From the NCBI GenBank assembly GCA_009704945.1, contig WLDG01000002.1, forward strand, positions 22,351 to 86,350: a DNA stretch of 64,000 nucleotides, in the 5' to 3' direction. This DNA comes from Actinomycetota bacterium. GTDB lineage: Bacteria > Actinomycetota > Actinomycetes > Actinomycetales > Microbacteriaceae. The translations under genes were made by a program, and so were the position numbers. A model generated the notes under the pieces. The model saw only the letters and a list, made by a program, of their open reading frames with translations, was not told the DNA's origin and ran no database searches. Positions 58,514-64,000 of this stretch are shown in pieces. Position 1 is the first letter of the stretch. The number at the start of each line of letters is the position of its first letter.

Positions 58514-59776
58514 TTGAAGACTGATGTAAAGCGAATCAACCCAACTCGCGTAAAGCTCACCATCACGGTAGACCAGTCAGGCTTCAAGCCCGCTCTAGAC
58601 CGCGCATATAAAGCAGTAGCGCAGCAGGTAAACATACCTGGCTTCCGCAAAGGAAAAGTACCCTCGCAGGTGCTTGACCAGCGAGTAGGAAAAGACGCCA
58701 TCATTGCGCAAGCAATCAATGACGGTCTCGATAACTTCTACCGCGATGCACTGCGCGAGAACAACCTTCGACCACTAGACACTCCTCAAGCTGACATCAA
58801 GTCGGCTCCTAGTTCAACCGAGCTCGACAAAGAACTAATTGTTGAGCTAGAGGTTGAAGTCGAGCCTGAGTTCAAGATGCCTACCTATAAGGGCATGACA
58901 GTTAGTGTTGAGCCGGTCAAAGTTGCTCAGCTAGATATCGAAACAGAACTAGATGCACTGAGAGCTAGATTTGGAACTCTCAAGACTGTTGAGCGCGCCG
59001 CCAAGAAAGGCGACTTCACCACCATCGATCTCAGTGCAAGCATGGACGGCAAGCCAATCGACACGGCAACTGACATTTCTTATGAAATTGGTTCCAACCA
59101 GCTTCTAGATGGCATTGATGAAGCTCTCGACACTCTATCTGCGGGGGAGTCCACAACCTTCCGATCGAAACTAGTCGGTGGAGAGTTTGCTGGTAAAGAA
59201 GCTGAGGTTGCTGTCACACTGAAGGCTGTAAAAGAGCGTGAATTACCTGAACTTAATGATGAGTTTGCCCAGTTGGCGAGTGAGTTTGACACTCTTAGTG
59301 AACTCAAAGCAGATTTAGAAAAGCGAATTGAGAAGCAGCTTGCGCGTAAGCAGGTGCTTCAGGCACGCGACAAAATCGTTGAGGAACTGATTGCCCAGGC
59401 CAAGATCCCAACTTCTGACGTTGCGATCGAGCGAGAAGTTAATGCCCATCTGGAAGGTGAGGGTCGCCTGCAAGACGACGCCCACCGCAAAGAGGTCACC
59501 GAGGAGGCCGAGCGCAATTTCCAAACTAGGTTGATTTTGGATGCTGTTGTTAAGGCTGAGGAGATCAAGGTTCAGGATCGTGAGCTCATTGATTACCTTG
59601 CCATGATGGCTGCCAGCTATGGCATGGACCCAAATGAGTTCATCAAGCAGATTTCCAACTCAGGCCAGGTTCCGGCTTATGTTTCCGAGCTAGCCCGCCG
59701 CAAAGCGGTGGACTTCTTGGTAGCCAATGCCGAAATCAGCGACACCAACGGCAAAAAGGTTGAATACCAGGCCTAA
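58514..59776 (+). CDS. tig: Trigger factor
   Basis: Ribosome-bound chaperone with prolyl isomerase activity. The 420-residue protein has the N-terminal ribosome-binding domain (about 1-145) with PGFRKGKVPSQVLDQRVG near 42-59, a central FKBP-type domain (about 150-235, EIGSNQLLDGIDEAL) and a C-terminal helical domain (about 250-420). It begins with TTG at 58514, the only start codon upstream of the conserved N-terminus, behind AAGGCGGA. Its stop lies in a ClgR-type operator of clpP1; tig-clpP1-clpP2-clpX is a common bacterial order. Confidence 0.96.
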   Translation: MKTDVKRINPTRVKLTITVDQSGFKPALDRAYKAVAQQVNIPGFRKGKVPSQVLDQRVGKDAIIAQAINDGLDNFYRDALRENNLRPLDTPQADIKSAPSSTELDKELIVELEVEVEPEFKMPTYKGMTVSVEPVKVAQLDIETELDALRARFGTLKTVERAAKKGDFTTIDLSASMDGKPIDTATDISYEIGSNQLLDGIDEALDTLSAGESTTFRSKLVGGEFAGKEAEVAVTLKAVKERELPELNDEFAQLASEFDTLSELKADLEKRIEKQLARKQVLQARDKIVEELIAQAKIPTSDVAIEREVNAHLEGEGRLQDDAHRKEVTEEAERNFQTRLILDAVVKAEEIKVQDRELIDYLAMMAASYGMDPNEFIKQISNSGQVPAYVSELARRKAVDFLVANAEISDTNGKKVEYQA

Positions 59777-59790
59777 CGCCTAAGGCGAAC
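59773..59790 (+). promoter_or_regulatory. ClgR-type operator upstream of clpP1
   Basis: The 18 bases CTAACGCCTAAGGCGAAC match the corynebacterial ClgR consensus as I recall it, WNNWCGCYNANRGCGWWS, at every fixed position but the first. The site spans the tig stop codon and lies about 60 bases before clpP1, a gene that ClgR activates in other actinobacteria. Confidence 0.7.
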
Positions 59791-59811
59791 AAGCCCCGGT
59801 ATTTGCACAAT

Positions 59812-59823
59812 CCCTAGCTAGGG
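59812..59823. promoter_or_regulatory. Perfect palindrome CCCTAGCTAGGG in the clpP1 promoter region
   Basis: A 12-bp symmetric sequence 27 bases before the clpP1 start. It includes TAGGGT (59819-59824), which could be the -10 box, so a protein bound here would block transcription. No assignment is possible. Confidence 0.35.
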
Positions 59824-59849
59824 TTATTCCCGTTAGCTAAGGAGTTTCG

Positions 59850-60431
59850 ATGTCAGTTCCTGCCATGGAGCGCAACAATGTTTTCGAACGACTGCTGAAG
59901 GACAGAATCGTCTGGCTGGGCAGCGAAGTTCGAGACGAAAATGCCAATGAGATTTGCGCCAAAATTTTGCTTTTGGCTGCCGAAGATTCCGAGAAGGACA
60001 TTTACTTCTATATCAACTCTCCTGGTGGATCAATCACTGCCGGCATGGCTATCTATGACACCATGCAGTACGTACCAAATGACATCGTGACTGTGGGAAT
60101 AGGCATGGCTGCATCGATGGGTCAGTTCCTGCTTTCAAGTGGCACTAAAGGCAAGCGTTATGCCACGCCAAACACTAGAGTTTTGCTTCACCAGCCGCTA
60201 GGTGGCTTTGGTGGAACTGCATCTGACATCCAAACTCAAGCAGAGTTGATTATGGCCATGAAGCGCCAGCTTGCAACACTAACTGCCGAGCAAACTGGCA
60301 AGACTGTAGAGCAGATCATGCAGGACGGTGATCGTGATCGCTGGTTCACCGCTCAAGAGGCTCTTGAATATGGATTCATTGACCACATCCAGCAGTTTGC
60401 AACCAGATCTACTGGCGTTGGAAAGGCATAA
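59850..60431 (+). CDS. clpP1: ATP-dependent Clp protease proteolytic subunit, ClpP1
   Basis: Serine protease subunit that forms part of the ClpP1P2 barrel and degrades proteins handed over by ClpX or ClpC. The 193-residue sequence shows Ser89 in GMAASMGQ, His114 in VLLHQPLGG and Asp162 in [14 protein letters not shown] precedes the ATG by five bases. It is two bases before clpP2, with which it forms the mixed actinobacterial barrel. A ClgR-type operator lies upstream. Confidence 0.95.
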   Translation: MSVPAMERNNVFERLLKDRIVWLGSEVRDENANEICAKILLLAAEDSEKDIYFYINSPGGSITAGMAIYDTMQYVPNDIVTVGIGMAASMGQFLLSSGTKGKRYATPNTRVLLHQPLGGFGGTASDIQTQAELIMAMKRQLATLTAEQTGKTVEQIMQDGDRDRWFTAQEALEYGFIDHIQQFATRSTGVGKA

Positions 60432-60433
60432 AG

Positions 60434-61075
60434 ATGAGCTACTTTGAGTCAGCCGCTGGCAGAGTTGAAATGCCGCAATCTCGCTACATCCTTCCTGAGT
60501 TCGAGGAAAGAACCTCCTATGGCTTCAAGCGTCACAACCCATACACCAAACTCTTTGAAGATCGAATTGTCTTCCTAGGCGTGCAGGTTGATGACGCATC
60601 GGCAGATGACATCATGGCTCAGTTATTGGTTCTAGAGTCTCAGGATCCAGATCGCGACATCACGATGTACATAAACTCGCCTGGAGGGTCTTTCACTGCT
60701 CTAACGGCGATTTACGACACCATGCAGTACATCAAGCCTCAGATTCAGACTGTCTGTCTTGGACAAGCTGCGTCTGCTGCAGCCGTTCTGTTAGCAGCCG
60801 GCACCAAGGGCAAGCGACTGGCTTTGCCAAATGCTCGCGTGCTGATTCACCAGCCTGCCACCGGCGGTGGCGGTCAGGGCCAAGCATCTGATATCGAGAT
60901 TCAGGCCAAGGAAATCATGCGCATGCGTGTCTGGCTGGAGGAAACCCTAGCCAAGCACACCGGCAGGTCAATTGATTTGGTCAACAAAGACATCGACCGA
61001 GACAAGATTTTCACAGCGCAAGAGGCCCTCGAATACGGCCTCATTGACCAGGTGCTAACAACCCGAAAGGGCTAA
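60434..61075 (+). CDS. clpP2: ATP-dependent Clp protease proteolytic subunit, ClpP2
   Basis: Second barrel subunit, 213 residues, longer at the N-terminus than ClpP1 (residues 1-20 are likely a propeptide). The triad is Ser114 in LGQAASAAAV, His139 in VLIHQPATGG and Asp190 in DIDRDKIF. It has the Gly-rich loop GGGGQGQASDIEI typical of ClpP2. It follows clpP1 by two bases and is separated from clpX by a 51-base gap with a hairpin. Confidence 0.95.
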   Translation: MSYFESAAGRVEMPQSRYILPEFEERTSYGFKRHNPYTKLFEDRIVFLGVQVDDASADDIMAQLLVLESQDPDRDITMYINSPGGSFTALTAIYDTMQYIKPQIQTVCLGQAASAAAVLLAAGTKGKRLALPNARVLIHQPATGGGGQGQASDIEIQAKEIMRMRVWLEETLAKHTGRSIDLVNKDIDRDKIFTAQEALEYGLIDQVLTTRKG

Positions 61076-61122
61076 AACCCACCAAATGGCTGAAGCCATG
61101 TGGGGCTTCAGATATAGGGTTT
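61075..61122 (+). promoter_or_regulatory. Hairpin between clpP2 and clpX that includes the clpX ribosome site
   Basis: An inner stem CTGAAGCC/GGCTTCAG (61090-61097 with 61104-61111) is enclosed by an outer stem AAACCC/GGGTTT (61075-61080 with 61117-61122). The only ribosome-site-like sequence of clpX, AGGG at 61116-61119, lies in the outer stem. No T-run follows, so it is more likely translational control than termination. Confidence 0.5.
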
Positions 61123-61126
61123 AGTC

Positions 61127-62401
61127 ATGACCCTTAGTGAGACAAGCGACCTGTTGAAGTGCACCTTCTGCGGCAAAAGCCAAAAGCAAGTGCGCAAGCT
61201 AATTGCCGGTCCTTCTGTCTATATCTGTGATGAGTGCATTGAACTGTGCAACGAAATCATCGAGGAGGAGCTTGGCAATCAAGCTCGGGCTCAAACGGAG
61301 TCACTAGATCTTCCTACTCCAAAAGAAATCAAATCTTTCTTGGACGAGTACGTAATTGGACAAGACGGCGCAAAAAAGCAACTCTCCGTTGCTGTATACA
61401 ACCACTACAAGAGAATTCGTGCCACTGGCACCCTAAGCCCAGCTGGCAAGTCACAAGACGACATTGAGCTCGCAAAGAGCAACATCCTCATGATTGGCCC
61501 TACTGGTTGCGGCAAGACCTACCTGGCTCAAATTCTAGCCAAGCGACTTAACGTGCCATTTGCTGTTGCTGATGCAACCGCTCTCACTGAAGCTGGCTAT
61601 GTGGGAGAAGACGTAGAGAACATTTTGCTCAAGCTTTTGCAAGCCGCTGATTACGATCCACGTCGAGCGGAAACAGGAATTATTTACATCGACGAGATTG
61701 ACAAAATCTCAAGAAAAGCTGAAAACCCTTCAATTACGCGTGACGTGTCCGGTGAGGGTGTCCAGCAAGCGCTTCTAAAGATTCTGGAAGGAACCGTGGC
61801 TTCCGTTCCGCCGCAGGGCGGCAGGAAGCACCCGCAACAGGAATTCATCCAAATCGATACCACCAATGTTCTCTTCATCGTTGCTGGCGCTTTTGCTGGC
61901 CTCGAATCGATTGTTGGTGAACGCACGGGCAAGAAAGGGATCGGCTTCGGATCTCCACTGAAGGAGAAGACCGACGATGCCAATGTCTTCCGTCAAGTTC
62001 AACCAGAAGACCTTCGTAAGTTTGGACTAATTCCAGAGTTCATTGGTCGATTGCCAGTAATTGCAACTGTAGATCAGTTAGATAAAGCAGCTCTTATTTC
62101 AATTTTGACAGAGCCTAAAAACGCCTTGATCAAGCAGTATCAAAGAATGTTTGAACTGGATGGCTTTGAGCTTGAATTTGAACCGGCCGCTGTTGAACTA
62201 ATTGCAGATCAAGCGGTCGAGCGGGAAACCGGTGCGCGAGGTCTAAGAGCAATTCTTGAAGAGCTGCTAAACCCAATTATGTTTGAACTGCCTGGATCAG
62301 CAACCCAGGGTCGAGTAGTGATTACCGCTGAAATTGTTCAGACCAAAGCTATGCCTAAAATCCAACCGCTAAAGACACGTTTGAAAGAAAAGTCTGCCTA
62401 A
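61127..62401 (+). CDS. clpX: ATP-dependent Clp protease ATP-binding subunit ClpX
   Basis: AAA+ unfoldase that feeds the ClpP barrel. The 424-residue protein has the N-terminal zinc-binding domain (Cys12, Cys15, Cys34, Cys37), Walker [13 protein letters not shown], Walker [11 protein letters not shown], the pore loop GYVGEDV and sensor motif [10 protein letters not shown] near the end. It starts with ATG at 61127 behind a weak AGGG inside a hairpin. The stop overlaps the end of the convergent M3 peptidase gene by three to four bases. Confidence 0.97.
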   Translation: MTLSETSDLLKCTFCGKSQKQVRKLIAGPSVYICDECIELCNEIIEEELGNQARAQTESLDLPTPKEIKSFLDEYVIGQDGAKKQLSVAVYNHYKRIRATGTLSPAGKSQDDIELAKSNILMIGPTGCGKTYLAQILAKRLNVPFAVADATALTEAGYVGEDVENILLKLLQAADYDPRRAETGIIYIDEIDKISRKAENPSITRDVSGEGVQQALLKILEGTVASVPPQGGRKHPQQEFIQIDTTNVLFIVAGAFAGLESIVGERTGKKGIGFGSPLKEKTDDANVFRQVQPEDLRKFGLIPEFIGRLPVIATVDQLDKAALISILTEPKNALIKQYQRMFELDGFELEFEPAAVELIADQAVERETGARGLRAILEELLNPIMFELPGSATQGRVVITAEIVQTKAMPKIQPLKTRLKEKSA

Positions 62402-64000
62402 GCGAGACCTCTTCTTTTCATCAGCGGTTCAATTGTTGGCTCATGGCCCAAGAATTCTTTGACCATCGTCATGGAATCTTTCGATCCTCCCTTTGAGATC
62501 AAGGCTTCTGCGAACTTCCTGCCGTTTTCGCGGGTTAGACCACCATTTGCCTTGAACCAATTCACGCTCTCGGCATCCAACACCTCACTCCAGATGTAGC
62601 CGTAGTAACCAGACGCGTAGCCGCCGGCAAAAATGTGGGCAAAGTAGTTTGTCTTGTAGCGCGTGGGAACTGGTTCGAAGTCCAAACCATATTCCGCAAT
62701 CGCAGCTTTCTCGAAAGCAGCCAAATCAGTTGGGGGATTAGCTGATTCGTGGAAGGCCAAATCTAGGATCGCAGCCTGTAGGTAGTGAGTTGTTTCAAAT
62801 CCTTGATTAAATGTTGCCGTTGACAGAATCTTTTGAATCCAGGCGGGATCTAGTTTCTCCTTGGTTTGGTAGTGCACGGCGTAGTTCTCCAGGACCTCAG
62901 GCCACAACATCCACATCTCATTAACTTGGGAGGGAAACTCGACGAAATCTCGCTCCACATTGGTTCCGCTAAATCTTGGATACGTGACATTTGACAACAT
63001 TCCGTGGAGAGTGTGCCCAAATTCATGGAACAGCGTGTTCACCTCATCAAACGTCATAAGCGATGGTGAACCGGCAGCAGGTTTTGGAATGTTCATGTTG
63101 TTGACCACTACCGGCAATTTTCCAAGGAGGTGAGATTGATCAACCAAGTTATTCATCCATGCCCCACCTACTTTCGAAGGTCTTGCAAATGGATCAAAGA
63201 TGTAGAGACCGCAGGCAGATCCGTCCTCGTAGGTGACCTCATAGATCCAGTTATCGGGATGGTAGCCAACGATGTCTTTTCGCTCTTGGAAGGAAATTCC
63301 ATAGAGCTTGTTTGCTGCAAAGAAGACTCCGTCTTCAAGAACTTTTCTCAATTCGAAGTAGGGCTTGAGCACAGTCGTATCAACCGAGTATTTCTCTGCT
63401 CGAAGCTGCTCTGTATAGCGTGACCAATCCCATGCCTGCAAGATCTCAGCAGACTCGCGCTTCATTAGCTCTTGAAGTGCCTGCGCTTCCTTTTCTGCAT
63501 TGGCGCGGGCAATTGGTGCGATAGTTCTTAGCATTGAATGAATTCGTGACGGGTTTTTGGCCGTCTGTGTGCTGGTCACATACTCTGCGAAATTGGCGAA
63601 TCCAAAAAGCTTTGCTTTTTCGGATCGGAGAGCGAGCATCTCCTGAATCAGATCTGATGTGTCATTTTCGTTGCCCCTGCCGCCGCGAGAGAGCGTTCTT
63701 TCCAGAATTTCTTGCCGTAAAGCACGATCCTCTAGTTTTTCTAGCAGAGGATGGCCGGAGTAATTTAGTAAGGGAATTGTGAAACCGACCTGGCTCCTTG
63801 TTTCAGCTGCTTGCCGGCAGCTTTCGATTTCCTCCTCTGACAAACCAACCAATCGACTTTCATCGGAAAGATGAACGGCTAAGTCATTGCTATCCGCCAA
63901 CAATCTCTTGTCGAATTCCGCTTGCAGGCCGGCAATCCGTTCATTGATTTCAGCTACACGTTGACGAGAGCGGGCATCTAGCTCAGCACCGGCTTCTCTG
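62398..64000 (-). CDS. M3 family metallopeptidase (oligopeptidase A/Dcp type), 5' end outside window
   Basis: Zinc-dependent oligopeptidase of the M3 family. The frame is open to the right edge, so at least the first 100-150 residues are missing. The zinc motif is [13 protein letters not shown] (HEFGH) and a further active-site area [19 protein letters not shown] and [20 protein letters not shown] is near the C-terminus, both characteristic of M3. Length seen is 533 residues, against ~650-680 for full proteins. It is convergent with clpX. The N-terminal part is a helical region rich in Glu, Arg and Gln. Cytoplasmic peptide degradation is the expected role. Confidence 0.92.
   Translation of the reverse strand, partial: REAGAELDARSRQRVAEINERIAGLQAEFDKRLLADSNDLAVHLSDESRLVGLSEEEIESCRQAAETRSQVGFTIPLLNYSGHPLLEKLEDRALRQEILERTLSRGGRGNENDTSDLIQEMLALRSEKAKLFGFANFAEYVTSTQTAKNPSRIHSMLRTIAPIARANAEKEAQALQELMKRESAEILQAWDWSRYTEQLRAEKYSVDTTVLKPYFELRKVLEDGVFFAANKLYGISFQERKDIVGYHPDNWIYEVTYEDGSACGLYIFDPFARPSKVGGAWMNNLVDQSHLLGKLPVVVNNMNIPKPAAGSPSLMTFDEVNTLFHEFGHTLHGMLSNVTYPRFSGTNVERDFVEFPSQVNEMWMLWPEVLENYAVHYQTKEKLDPAWIQKILSTATFNQGFETTHYLQAAILDLAFHESANPPTDLAAFEKAAIAEYGLDFEPVPTRYKTNYFAHIFAGGYASGYYGYIWSEVLDAESVNWFKANGGLTRENGRKFAEALISKGGSKDSMTMVKEFLGHEPTIEPLMKRRGLA

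Noticed and set aside
58320..58514. Minus-strand frame reading VGMTGFEPATPCTQNR
   Set aside because: It is antisense to tRNA-Pro; such peptides are a known artefact of tRNA complements.

Overview
The window looks like a compact, streamlined actinobacterial chromosome, most likely a member of the Microbacteriaceae and possibly a freshwater Luna-type relative (Rhodoluna/Aquiluna). The family assignment is inferred from gene content and order: DUF2469-dprA-xerC-M23-rpsB-tsf-pyrH-frr-cdsA-DivIVA-like, tandem clpP1-clpP2-clpX after trigger factor with a ClgR-type operator, an MPEGH-type Nei glycosylase, Orn, the GatCAB amidotransferase and DivIVA-type coiled-coil proteins. Base composition is near 50% GC by eye, low for the family. 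Coding density is very high: no gap reaches 300 bases, many junctions are ATGA, TGATG or TAATTG overlaps, and convergent genes often overlap by a few bases. I see no insertion sequence, prophage, integron or CRISPR array.

Layout. 1-4.7 kb: partial rsmD, citrate synthase, DUF2469, dprA, xerC and an M23 peptidase. 4.7-9.2 kb: translation and envelope block (rpsB with a structured leader, tsf, terminator, pyrH, frr, cdsA, a DivIVA-motif protein). 9.3-15.6 kb: a small lysozyme-fold enzyme, a zinc-ribbon-like protein, a hydrolase, an AI-2E-type permease, a DivIVA-like coiled coil, a large membrane protein with an internal lipobox, and a CnoX-like TPR/thioredoxin-fold protein. 15.6-23.4 kb: cysteine desulfurase, mnmA, ligA, gatCAB, tRNA-His. 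23.4-31 kb (minus strand): orn, an orphan RND permease, bifunctional putA.

31-35 kb: an operon of a CPA2 cation/proton antiporter followed by homologues of the poly-gamma-glutamate synthase subunits PgsB and PgsC (PgsC apparently duplicated internally), divergent from putA, whose product is glutamate. 35-37 kb: tRNA-Arg, a CNNM/CBS protein, a YqhA-like protein. 37-45 kb: a tight minus-strand run of eight genes led by an Lrp/AsnC regulator: a PLP decarboxylase, N-carbamoylputrescine amidase, agmatine deiminase, a DUF885 peptidase-like protein, argG, deoD and a LysE exporter. This reads as arginine synthesis plus an arginine-to-putrescine route, with the PLP enzyme as the candidate arginine decarboxylase. 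45-49 kb: alanine dehydrogenase, a small membrane protein, thioredoxin, an EamA permease, msrA, an SSB-like protein. 49-58 kb: ettA with a long hairpin leader, a TesB-type thioesterase, an unknown Micrococcales protein, truncated globin, mscS, pepN, rpiB, nei, an esterase whose end overlaps tRNA-Gly. 58-64 kb: tRNA-Pro, tig, clpP1P2, clpX, and an M3 peptidase that runs off the right edge.

The signals most worth following are the pgsBC operon, the arginine/putrescine operon with an unassigned decarboxylase, a set of leaderless starts behind a TAnnnT -10 box, the structured leaders of rpsB, ettA and clpX, and two perfect DnaA boxes ahead of dprA and the ssb-like gene.
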